In this document: positions 55,839 through 63,009 of the stretch, one piece after another | How the letters are laid out: the number at the start of each line of letters is the position of its first letter | Numbering within the stretch: the stretch's first letter is position 1 | Assembly (NCBI GenBank): GCA_035772405.1 | Contig: JAYKKM010000040.1 | Span: 768,001 to 832,000 of the forward strand | Reading direction: 5' to 3' | Source of the DNA: Chrysogorgia sp. JL179-B06 | Lineage: Eukaryota > Cnidaria > Anthozoa > Scleralcyonacea > Chrysogorgiidae | Length of the DNA: 64,000 nt | Position numbers and translations under genes: made by a program | The notes under the pieces: model-generated | Databases searched by the model: none | Seen by the model: the letters and a program-made list of their open reading frames with translations, nothing else | Told to the model about the DNA's origin: nothing

Positions 55839-55979
55839 CTACTCGACATAGGTGTCAGGTTTTTTATAGATCTGGTTTGTTGTGTACCAGTGCAGCAAAT
55901 ACGTTTTATTAGTCCTCAGTTTTCTACGTTGTCTGAAAAAGTCTCTAATGTTACAAGCCAGTTTTCTAAGCCAACCCAT
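55839..55979 (-). CDS. 46-aa basic peptide with possible myristoylation signal
   Basis: ATG at 55979, stop at 55839-55841. It starts MGWLRKLACNIRDFFRQRRK, an N-terminal Gly plus Cys and basic residues as in some membrane-anchored viral peptides. It fits exactly between two genes on the same strand, 8 bases after the next gene's stop. Too short for homology; the packed context is the main support. Confidence 0.45.
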   Translation of the reverse strand: MGWLRKLACNIRDFFRQRRKLRTNKTYLLHWYTTNQIYKKPDTYVE

Positions 55980-55987
55980 TACATAAC

Positions 55988-56194
55988 TTAAGTCACGTCT
56001 CCTACCACTCCTACAGTGTCTGACTCTGGTATCATAATAGGTTCGCCATAAGTCTTTTTAGACCTCATACCAATCTCAGCGTGGAGCTCGAGAGTAACGT
56101 CACCGCGGCCAAACGATCCACCAGCTTTGAACATGTGATCAGTCGTCTTATTTATTTTGTATATTTCACGTTCTTTTGAAACACATGCTCCCAT
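55988..56194 (-). CDS. 68-aa protein with MGACVSKE N-myristoylation/palmitoylation-type start
   Basis: ATG at 56194, directly abutting the stop of the fibre-like gene. The start MGACVSKEREI fits the N-myristoylation consensus (MGxxxS/T) with a Cys for palmitoylation. The remainder is polar and beta-rich. It would associate with membrane from the inner side, for example in virion assembly or envelopment. No family is recognised. Confidence 0.6.
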   Translation of the reverse strand: MGACVSKEREIYKINKTTDHMFKAGGSFGRGDVTLELHAEIGMRSKKTYGEPIMIPESDTVGVVGDVT

Positions 56195-57145
56195 TTACTT
56201 TACACCATATTCCTTCATCATTTCTCCACCCATGATTATGATGTCTCGGTTCGTCATGTAACCACTCACAATTTTCACACCGTAGAATTCTATCAACGAT
56301 GGGTGTGCATAGGGTGCGAGTGGTATTCTTGGTCGGTGTATCCCAAAAATTGTTCCATAGGGCGCGCCTATCTTTTTCATATTCGCTACGAAGTCTGAGT
56401 CGGTTGACTTAACGTTGTTGACTCTGACATGTGAATTGCTCATTTGCCAGTGTATTGATATCATATGCGTTTTACTTATGTCAACACCACTCGGAATAGT
56501 GCATATGCTCTCCATCGCTGGGATGCTACCACCATACGCGAGTCCATTAGTCATACCAGTCTTGTACCCTATGAACTTGTCCCAACTACCATCGTCGTTT
56601 GATATAATTGTCTCCCAATTTGATCCAGCGGTTCTCATGGGTAACCTCACTACGACAAAAATGGAGAGATCACACCATTGCATACTGGGGCAGTTAAAAT
56701 GGAGACCTGACTCAAGTGGGATTGGTGTTAACACAGGTGATAGAAAACTTTGACTCACACCGCTGATGCCGACAATAGGGCCATAAGCCGGGTTGTTTTG
56801 CACTAATTTACTTGTTTCGCCAATGGCTTTCACTTTGTTTGAACCATTGGCGTGAAATTCCACGTTTTTCAAGGCGTGTGTGCTAACGTTGAAGTCAAGC
56901 ACAACGTTGTAGGACTGACTCTTGAGGTAGCTTGATAGCAATTGCTCTAGAGTTCTTTTATTTGCAGCGTCTGAGTCATCGACTGGGTCTGCTACGTTTT
57001 TTATCGCTGAGCCTTGCATGTCTATTATTCCAGACATCCTCCCACCGGTTGCACTTAACTTAGGATCTTCGTCCAGATGCCTTTTCGTTCTCTTTAGTAT
57101 TTTATCGTGAGGGTCGTCAGACTCATACCCATAGTTTAGACTCAT
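56195..57145 (-). CDS. Fibre-like protein with phage-type collar motif
   Basis: 316 aa, ATG at 57145. Residues about 34-67 follow the GG-x-MSG-x-IDM-x-G-x-x-IKNV-x-DP-x-DDSDAANK pattern known from trimeric tail-fibre shafts of many bacteriophages. About 230 residues then form a beta-rich, probably lectin- or jelly-roll-like head (CDLSIFVVVRLPM, NWETIISNDDGSWD, HMISIHWQMSN, IEFYGVKIVSGYMTNRDII). A trimeric receptor-binding fibre on the virion is the simplest reading. It abuts its neighbours with 0-2 bases between genes, so it belongs to a structural-gene block. The head fold is inferred. Confidence 0.65.
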   Translation of the reverse strand: MSLNYGYESDDPHDKILKRTKRHLDEDPKLSATGGRMSGIIDMQGSAIKNVADPVDDSDAANKRTLEQLLSSYLKSQSYNVVLDFNVSTHALKNVEFHANGSNKVKAIGETSKLVQNNPAYGPIVGISGVSQSFLSPVLTPIPLESGLHFNCPSMQWCDLSIFVVVRLPMRTAGSNWETIISNDDGSWDKFIGYKTGMTNGLAYGGSIPAMESICTIPSGVDISKTHMISIHWQMSNSHVRVNNVKSTDSDFVANMKKIGAPYGTIFGIHRPRIPLAPYAHPSLIEFYGVKIVSGYMTNRDIIIMGGEMMKEYGVK

Positions 57146-57147
57146 TA

Positions 57148-58638
57148 CTACTTCAAGGTGTATTTGGTTAGCAGATAGCCAGAGACCGCTGAGAACCCTA
57201 ACACTATCGCCAGCGTTGTCGTGGTGTCTGACTCACTTGTGGTGGTGGTCACTGTTTTTCTCACAGGAAGTGGTGTCACGTTTTCTTGGTAAACTTTTTT
57301 AGCCACAGTCGTTGGTACCACCACCACACTTTCTTGGTGAGCTTTTCTCTTCACAGTCGTTGGCGTTACTAAGTTAGTCACCACATTTTCTTGGTGGACT
57401 TTTTTAGCCGCAATCGTTGGTGTTGTCGCATTCAAGCGAGTGTTCACTCCAAATCTCATGGACTCTGTAGCAATCTTTAATAAGTTGTTGTACCCAGCGA
57501 TTTTGTTCTTGAGAATCACCACATTACTTGGCATCAACCATGTACTTGGCGACACTGCAAGATTTTGGACAACGTTGGTGTCTCTAATCGATTTATTCAT
57601 GTTGAGAATCCATGTCGACACGTCATAGTTGATAACACTGTCAGAAAACAACTTTCGGAATTCTTGTTGGGTCTCTAGACTCCCTGCAGAACCACCGACG
57701 ACTGATACACGTGTTCTCGCTTGCGCACCAAGTGTGGAGTACACAAAGGCCTCTATGCTTTGATTTAGATATTGCAGCCCAATGTTGGTAAAGCCGTCTG
57801 AGAGTCGCGCGACGTATCGTTTGTAGTCGTTATGGGTGTCGTTGAGTGTGAAGACTCTAGATTCGCCTAAAGTGCCATCGCTCAGGACTTTATTCTGGTA
57901 ATAATGTTTTCTGGGAATCTTAGAAATCTTACCATACAATTCGGAAGCGTTGAATTCTCTACTTATTGATTTCATTGTCTCACCACCCTCCATTCTTCTG
58001 AGAAGTCTTCTGATGGTGAAGTACAAATGAAATCTCATCACACTTGTGACCACAGGGTGAACCTCTTGTGACACTGATAAATGCTGCAACGACACTCCAC
58101 AACAGAAACTAGCGCAATACATCGCAAACACAACGCGGTAGTAAGATTCGTTGTCATCCCACTCTGATTTTGTCTTTGACGTGGTGACTCGCAAGACTGG
58201 CAGCTTTGACATGAAGTAGCTATTTTGGTTAACAAAAACTTTAAAGTTATTCACTGGATAATTTAACACATTTTCTGTTGGATAACCACCCCAAAGTCCC
58301 CAGTGGTTCTTATGACCTTTTGGCAGTGGTTGGATAGTTCCACCACCTTGCCATATTATTGGGAACTTACTATTGTGTAGCCACTTCCACATGTTTTTAT
58401 CATTTTTGAAGGTTGCGCTGGTTATGTCTGTGCTGAGGATGTCGTTGTTTCTGAAATATATGTCGACACTCATGATTTTACCGTCTTGTGAAATATTTGG
58501 ATAGAACTCGAATTTGCTTAAAGTAGCGTGGGGGTACTTTTTGATGAGGTCTGCCTTTGCGTCGTGTGTAGCCTTCGACGTGTTAACCATCGCACGTTTG
58601 TAGTACTTCCCATAGTAGTTATGAAGGGCTTTCTGCAT
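57148..58638 (-). CDS. Putative virion protein with Thr-rich repeat stalk and C-terminal membrane anchor
   Basis: 496 aa, ATG at 58638. The N-terminal 400 residues form an unrecognised globular region (IIWQGGGTIQPLP, VVFAMYCASFCCGVSL, VVGGSAGSLETQQEFRKLF). A degenerate three- to four-fold repeat follows (KKVHQENVV, KRKAHQESVV, KKVYQENV, each near TPTTV), then a transmembrane segment near the end (TLAIVLGFSAVSGYLLTKY). The layout, head then repeat stalk then anchor, suits a surface or internal-membrane virion protein. Its ATG is 12 bases from the divergent start of the penton-like gene. Confidence 0.6.
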   Translation of the reverse strand: MQKALHNYYGKYYKRAMVNTSKATHDAKADLIKKYPHATLSKFEFYPNISQDGKIMSVDIYFRNNDILSTDITSATFKNDKNMWKWLHNSKFPIIWQGGGTIQPLPKGHKNHWGLWGGYPTENVLNYPVNNFKVFVNQNSYFMSKLPVLRVTTSKTKSEWDDNESYYRVVFAMYCASFCCGVSLQHLSVSQEVHPVVTSVMRFHLYFTIRRLLRRMEGGETMKSISREFNASELYGKISKIPRKHYYQNKVLSDGTLGESRVFTLNDTHNDYKRYVARLSDGFTNIGLQYLNQSIEAFVYSTLGAQARTRVSVVGGSAGSLETQQEFRKLFSDSVINYDVSTWILNMNKSIRDTNVVQNLAVSPSTWLMPSNVVILKNKIAGYNNLLKIATESMRFGVNTRLNATTPTIAAKKVHQENVVTNLVTPTTVKRKAHQESVVVVPTTVAKKVYQENVTPLPVRKTVTTTTSESDTTTTLAIVLGFSAVSGYLLTKYTLK

Positions 58639-58650
58639 ATAATATACTGT
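58639..58650. promoter_or_regulatory. 12-base divergent start region
   Basis: Only ATAATATACTGT separates the ATG of the minus-strand gene from the ATG of the plus-strand gene. Promoter elements for both must lie inside the neighbouring coding sequences or be this TATA-like stretch itself. Confidence 0.4.
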
Positions 58651-59361
58651 ATGTTATACATGACGCGAAAGTTGACAGTACTCATTGAAGGTGCGGAAAA
58701 AGTTGTGTCCTTTGACAACGCGATGATGGTCATACACGATAACCCGTACATTGTGGTCAAGACAGCCACTGTGTTTTGGGACTACCATAACACAACAAAC
58801 GACGACAGCATTCAGGTCTTCACGCTGGATAACTCTAGGGTTGGCTCTTTTAAAAAGATTAAAGTGGGTGAAGGGTACTTTAGCTTCGACGCATTGGTCA
58901 AAGTCTTGAAACATGAGTCTAGCGAGCTTAAGGTGGATCTTGAGATAGAGAAACTAGTGCCCACAGGCAAGTGTAGGGTTAAGGTTAGTAGCTCAGCTGT
59001 GTTAGACACCATTGGGCCTCTACTTGGTTTCGCGAAGGGTGAGGTGATTCAGAATGACTCACAGTGGCACACTAGCCCAAACGAGGTCGACATGTACAGA
59101 GGTCTGAAGTACATAGAAGTTTCGTGTGACGTTGTTGAAACGGAAAGTAATGTTGGTATTGATGGGAAGCGCAGTGATGTGATCACAACGTTACCAATAC
59201 CCACTGAACAGTCTTTGAAGGGGTCAGTGCAACGCCATGTGGATATTGAGTCAAAGGTGGGCATTAAAAAAGGTGTTTACTCAAGTATGACGTTTCGCGT
59301 CAAACCAAATAACGACGATCTCAAAATTGGCGCGGTGTTATTGGAACTGTATATTGTGTGA
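58651..59361 (+). CDS. Penton-like minor capsid protein candidate
   Basis: 236 aa from the ATG at 58651; an upstream in-frame extension to 58528 would overlap the divergent gene and is rejected. The protein is beta-rich, with a block LLGFAKGEVI followed by SPNEVDMYRGLKYIEVSCDV and a C-terminal strand pair ending GAVLLELYIV. That pattern (an LLGF turn, then a strand read as a surface coordinate) is what I associate with single-jelly-roll penton proteins of Polintons and adintoviruses. It would occupy the capsid vertices. It is followed after 5 bases by the integrase. The call rests on motif layout, not an alignment. Confidence 0.6.
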   Translation: MLYMTRKLTVLIEGAEKVVSFDNAMMVIHDNPYIVVKTATVFWDYHNTTNDDSIQVFTLDNSRVGSFKKIKVGEGYFSFDALVKVLKHESSELKVDLEIEKLVPTGKCRVKVSSSAVLDTIGPLLGFAKGEVIQNDSQWHTSPNEVDMYRGLKYIEVSCDVVETESNVGIDGKRSDVITTLPIPTEQSLKGSVQRHVDIESKVGIKKGVYSSMTFRVKPNNDDLKIGAVLLELYIV

Positions 59362-59366
59362 ATTAT

Positions 59367-60470
59367 ATGGAGCTTGGTGTGGAAACAGAGCAAGGGTTGC
59401 GAGACATTTACTATAATCCTAAGACGGGGTTCAGTGGTGCAGAGAGGTTGTATCAAAGTGCGTTGGGAGACGGATTGAAAGTAACTAGAAAAACAGTGAA
59501 AGAATGGTTGACAGCGCAGGACACCTACACTAGGTACAAACCCATTGTGAGAAGGCATAAATTCCGTGCGACCTTTGTTGGGTTTCTTGGTGAAGAGCTC
59601 CAAATGGACTTAGTGGACATGAGTAAGTACTCAAAACAGAATGGTGGTTATTATTGGATATTGACAGGCATTGAAATATTGAGTAGATATGCTTTTGGTA
59701 TTGCAGTTTATAGAAAAGACACTAAGAACATGACTAAGGCTGTTGGAAAATTGTTGAATGACTTTAAAGATCAGTTTGGGACCACACCTAAGTTAGCGCA
59801 ATTCGATGATGGACTTGAGTTCTACAATGTTGGTGTGAAAAGTTTGTTGAAGGAGCGTGACGTTAAATATTTCAGCACTAAGAGTGATAAAAAGGCCTCT
59901 GTTGTTGAGCGTTTTAATAGAAGTCTCAAGAGCATTATGTGGAAGTACTTTTATGCCCGTGGAACGTACAAATGGATTGACGTTCTTGACCAGTTTGTGA
60001 GCAATTACAATGGTAATGTGAATCGAAGCATTATGATGAAACCGAAGGATGTCAATAAGTCAAATGAGGGTGAAGTGTGGACCACTTTGTTTGGTCATCA
60101 TTTTGCAGACACCCCATTGCCAAAGTTTAGAGTTGGTGAGTCAGTGAGAATTAGTAAGTACAAGAGTGTGTTCACAAAGGGCTATGAAGCCAACTTCACT
60201 GAAGAGCTGTTTAAAGTGGTAAAGGTTATTCGTGGCGATCCGAATGTGTATGAAATTGAGGACATAAGTGGTGAACAGATTATTGGTAAATTTTATGAGC
60301 AGGAATTATCGCTGGTCAATAGGAAACACGGCGATGATGTGTACAGAGTTGAAAAGGTGTTGAAAAGAAAGAAAGTCAGAGGGAAGAAGATGGCGCTGGT
60401 CAAATGGTTAGGTTACGAGAGCAAACATAACTCATGGATACCAGAAAGTGATATTCAAAATGTAGGTTAG
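59367..60470 (+). CDS. int: Retroviral-type integrase with C-terminal chromodomain
   Basis: 368 aa from the ATG at 59367 (a GTG nine bases earlier is in frame). An N-terminal helical domain (GFSGAERLYQ, VKEWLTAQDTYTRYKP) precedes the DDE core: LQMDLVDMSKYS (D81 or D84), AQFDDGLEF (D147) and VVERFNRSLK (E181), with 33 residues between the last two by my count. An SH3-like domain follows, and a chromodomain closes the protein at about 320-365 (YRVEKVLKRKK, ALVKWLGYESKHNSWIPESD). This enzyme inserts Polinton DNA into the host genome; the chromodomain may steer insertion to marked chromatin. All catalytic residues are present. The last 13 codons were copied downstream by a tandem duplication. Confidence 0.95.
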   Translation: MELGVETEQGLRDIYYNPKTGFSGAERLYQSALGDGLKVTRKTVKEWLTAQDTYTRYKPIVRRHKFRATFVGFLGEELQMDLVDMSKYSKQNGGYYWILTGIEILSRYAFGIAVYRKDTKNMTKAVGKLLNDFKDQFGTTPKLAQFDDGLEFYNVGVKSLLKERDVKYFSTKSDKKASVVERFNRSLKSIMWKYFYARGTYKWIDVLDQFVSNYNGNVNRSIMMKPKDVNKSNEGEVWTTLFGHHFADTPLPKFRVGESVRISKYKSVFTKGYEANFTEELFKVVKVIRGDPNVYEIEDISGEQIIGKFYEQELSLVNRKHGDDVYRVEKVLKRKKVRGKKMALVKWLGYESKHNSWIPESDIQNVG

Positions 60471-60476
60471 TGTAAC

Positions 60477-61484
60477 ATGGCTAAGAGTGGCTTCGACGAC
60501 CTCGAGACGGAGGGCTTTGATGAATACAAAGATATGAGTAATGATGAACTAGATCGCAGTCTCGAAAGAGCCACTCAAGATCTTGAGCTAGCTCGGGGCG
60601 ATCTAGGCGTCACAGCCGATGAGGAAACTAGACTAACTAGAGTGGAGAGTGGACTGAAGCGCGAACACGACATAAGACTTCGCCAACACATGGGGGAGAC
60701 TACTAACGATCTCGTAACGCGGAGTGGTGGAGGAGTGTATCAACATGTGGAGAGGGTTTTTAGTGATCTCGCAACGCAGACTATTGACAACGTGAGAGAT
60801 CGTGAAGACGTCGTGAGGAGTGTGCCATTGTTAGACACCACACACGCAGAGCACGTCAACATACCTGGACTAACACCAGTCGAGAACCGTGAGTTGAGCG
60901 CGCTACTCAATCCAAGCGAGAATGTGTCGCGTGAGTCTAGAATAGGCGACACTGGCGCATTGCAAATACGAGCGGACCGTTATCAAAACTTGATAAATGA
61001 AGTGAACAAAAGAATAGCGGAGCTCGCAGTAAAAGACCTCACGGCTGTAGAGAACGAAGAGTTCGTCGATCTAGCTGAAAGAGTGATTGGACTTACACAA
61101 GCTAGAGACATACTTATCGAACAGCGGGAAATAGAAGAGGTTAGAGAGCGACAAGAGATCGACATTGACAGGTTTCAGAAGTTCAAGAAATGGGCTAGAG
61201 AAAATATGGTTGGGATGAGTGCTTTAGCGATTTCAGTGGCAGCAATTGTGACGACTATTATTATCGCTGGGAGGATTAACGTTATGAAAGGCGCTATGGT
61301 CACGAGGTCATTCGCACAGGCTGTTAAAAACGCGATAACGAAGATGGGTCCATGGGCTGTTGGATTAGCTAACTTAGTTTGCGACGCGCTGGTGGTAGGC
61401 GCAAGGGGTCTTGCCTGGCTAGCTCAAAATCTGTGGGTGTTTGCGGTGACATTCGCGTGGCTTGCGTACAATTACCTAAACTAG
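60477..61484 (+). CDS. Virion-type membrane protein, paralogue 1
   Basis: 335 aa, ATG at 60477, 4 bases after the integrase stop. The first half is acidic and helical; the middle has PVENRELSALLNPSENVSRE and SRIGDTGALQIRADRYQNLI. The C-terminal 110 residues hold two or three hydrophobic segments (MSALAISVAAIVTTIIIAGR, KMGPWAVGLANLV, LWVFAVTFAWLAYNYL). The next gene is a clear paralogue. The combination of long helical head and multi-span tail suggests an internal or virion-membrane protein. The biochemical role is unknown. Confidence 0.7.
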   Translation: MAKSGFDDLETEGFDEYKDMSNDELDRSLERATQDLELARGDLGVTADEETRLTRVESGLKREHDIRLRQHMGETTNDLVTRSGGGVYQHVERVFSDLATQTIDNVRDREDVVRSVPLLDTTHAEHVNIPGLTPVENRELSALLNPSENVSRESRIGDTGALQIRADRYQNLINEVNKRIAELAVKDLTAVENEEFVDLAERVIGLTQARDILIEQREIEEVRERQEIDIDRFQKFKKWARENMVGMSALAISVAAIVTTIIIAGRINVMKGAMVTRSFAQAVKNAITKMGPWAVGLANLVCDALVVGARGLAWLAQNLWVFAVTFAWLAYNYLN

Positions 61485-61543
61485 AAAGCAAACGTGACTC
61501 ATGGACACTAGAAAGCGATATTCAAAATGTGAGCTAATGTAAT
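61485..61543 (+). repeat. Relic of duplicated integrase 3' end
   Basis: The 59 bases between the two paralogues match the end of the integrase gene plus its spacer (60422-60476): CATGGACACTAGAAAGCG, ATATTCAAAATGT, TAATGTAATATGGCT against CATGGATACCAGAAAGTG, ATATTCAAAATGT, TAGTGTAACATGGCT. The tandem duplication that made the paralogue therefore started inside the integrase gene. Confidence 0.85.
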
Positions 61544-62986
61544 ATGGCTGAAGGTGGGGAAGTTTTTAACGAGATTCAGATGGAGGACTTCGATAGACTT
61601 GATAGGTACACCAGTGATCAAATAGATGTCGAACTTAAAAAACTCTATCTAGATTATCATTCAATTACCGATGAGTACGCTGATGGCGACGACATGCCAG
61701 ACATCGTGCGTATCAAGTATGACAAATTGTATGAGAGAATGAATAAATTGCAGTATGAACAGGATAGAAGAGGGGCTAGAGAAGAAGAGACGTCGTTTAT
61801 TGACGATGGTAAAACGGTGACAATAAGGGGGACCAACACAGAAGTCCCAGCGGTAGAGTTTGTTGAACAGGAGTCGTACGGTGACGTTAATGACACAAGC
61901 TACAGTATGGCTCTTGAAGTGGGGTCAGATGATCTTTACAAAAGATTGGACAAGCTAAACGCAGTCAATAAAGAGGTGGTAAAAAATCAAGTAGAAAGAG
62001 TCAAGGCGATAGGTGAGAAAATACGTAAGTTACACAAAAAAAAAAGACTCGGTCATGACGACGCGTCAAGGAAAATAGCCGACAGATCATATGTGACGGA
62101 CTCAGGGTCTATTCTTTTCAAACCGATAAACAAAGATGGTAAATATGGAAAACCCAAACGAATTCTAATACCTGTGGAAAACGGCTTGATCTACAGTAAA
62201 GATGCGAGTAGTAAAAACGCGATTAAGCAATTCAAACAGTTAGTTAGTCAAATCCCTGAGAGTACAGAAACAACAGCTGTCACAACAGAAGTGATCCCAG
62301 ACGATTCCCCAGTGATTGAAACAAGAGTGGAGCGCTATAACATAGCTGGGCTATCAGTAAAAGAAAACCGTGAACATAGAGGTATACTCAACCCAAGTGA
62401 TAGTGTGTTGCGCGAGTCGAGAATAGGCGACAATGGCGCATTGCAAATACAAGCAGACTATTATCAGGAAGTGATAAATGAAACGAGTAGGAGAATGACA
62501 GAGCTTGATACAAAAGATAAGCAAAGTGGTCTTATGAGTGACGAACAGCTAGAGTACGACGGTTTGCTTATTAGAGAGGTGGGACTCACGCAAGCCAAAA
62601 GAGAAGTCTTAGAACAGCGAGAAATAGAAGAAGTTAGAGCACAACAAGAAGTTGACATTGATAGGTTTCAGAGACTCAAGGAATGGGCTAAAGAAAATGT
62701 GGTCGGGTTGAGCGCTGTAGTGATTTCAGCGGCTGGGATTATAACAACTATTATTATCGCTGGGAGATCTGCTGTTATGAAAGGCGCTATGGCAACGAGG
62801 TCATTCGCACAGGCTGTTAAGAACGCGATAACGAAGATGGGTCCATGGGCTGTTGGGTTGGCTAATTTAGTTTACAACGCGTTGACGTTGGGTGCAAAGG
62901 GTCTCGCTTGGTTGGCTCAAAATCTGTGGGTACTCGCGGTGGTACTTGCGTGGTTTGCTTATGATTATTACAAGCTAAAACGGTAG
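61544..62986 (+). CDS. Virion-type membrane protein, paralogue 2
   Basis: 480 aa, ATG at 61544. The C-terminal 220 residues align with paralogue 1 (KENREHRGILNPSDSVLRE, SRIGDNGALQIQADYYQE, VISAAGIITTIIIAGRSAVM, LWVLAVVLAWFAYDYYKL). The N-terminal 250 residues are largely unrelated: an acidic helical stretch, a lysine-rich tract (KIRKLHKKKR) and a region with SGSILFKPINKDGKYGKPKR. Gain or replacement of the N-terminal half after duplication is likely. Role unknown; probably virion or assembly. Confidence 0.7.
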   Translation: MAEGGEVFNEIQMEDFDRLDRYTSDQIDVELKKLYLDYHSITDEYADGDDMPDIVRIKYDKLYERMNKLQYEQDRRGAREEETSFIDDGKTVTIRGTNTEVPAVEFVEQESYGDVNDTSYSMALEVGSDDLYKRLDKLNAVNKEVVKNQVERVKAIGEKIRKLHKKKRLGHDDASRKIADRSYVTDSGSILFKPINKDGKYGKPKRILIPVENGLIYSKDASSKNAIKQFKQLVSQIPESTETTAVTTEVIPDDSPVIETRVERYNIAGLSVKENREHRGILNPSDSVLRESRIGDNGALQIQADYYQEVINETSRRMTELDTKDKQSGLMSDEQLEYDGLLIREVGLTQAKREVLEQREIEEVRAQQEVDIDRFQRLKEWAKENVVGLSAVVISAAGIITTIIIAGRSAVMKGAMATRSFAQAVKNAITKMGPWAVGLANLVYNALTLGAKGLAWLAQNLWVLAVVLAWFAYDYYKLKR

Positions 62987-63009
62987 CGATAAAACATATG
63001 TAAAGGTAT

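Noticed and set aside
58528..58650. N-terminal extension of the penton-like gene
   Set aside because: It would overlap the divergent gene's coding start completely, and the extension looks like an antisense translation; ATG 58651 preferred.
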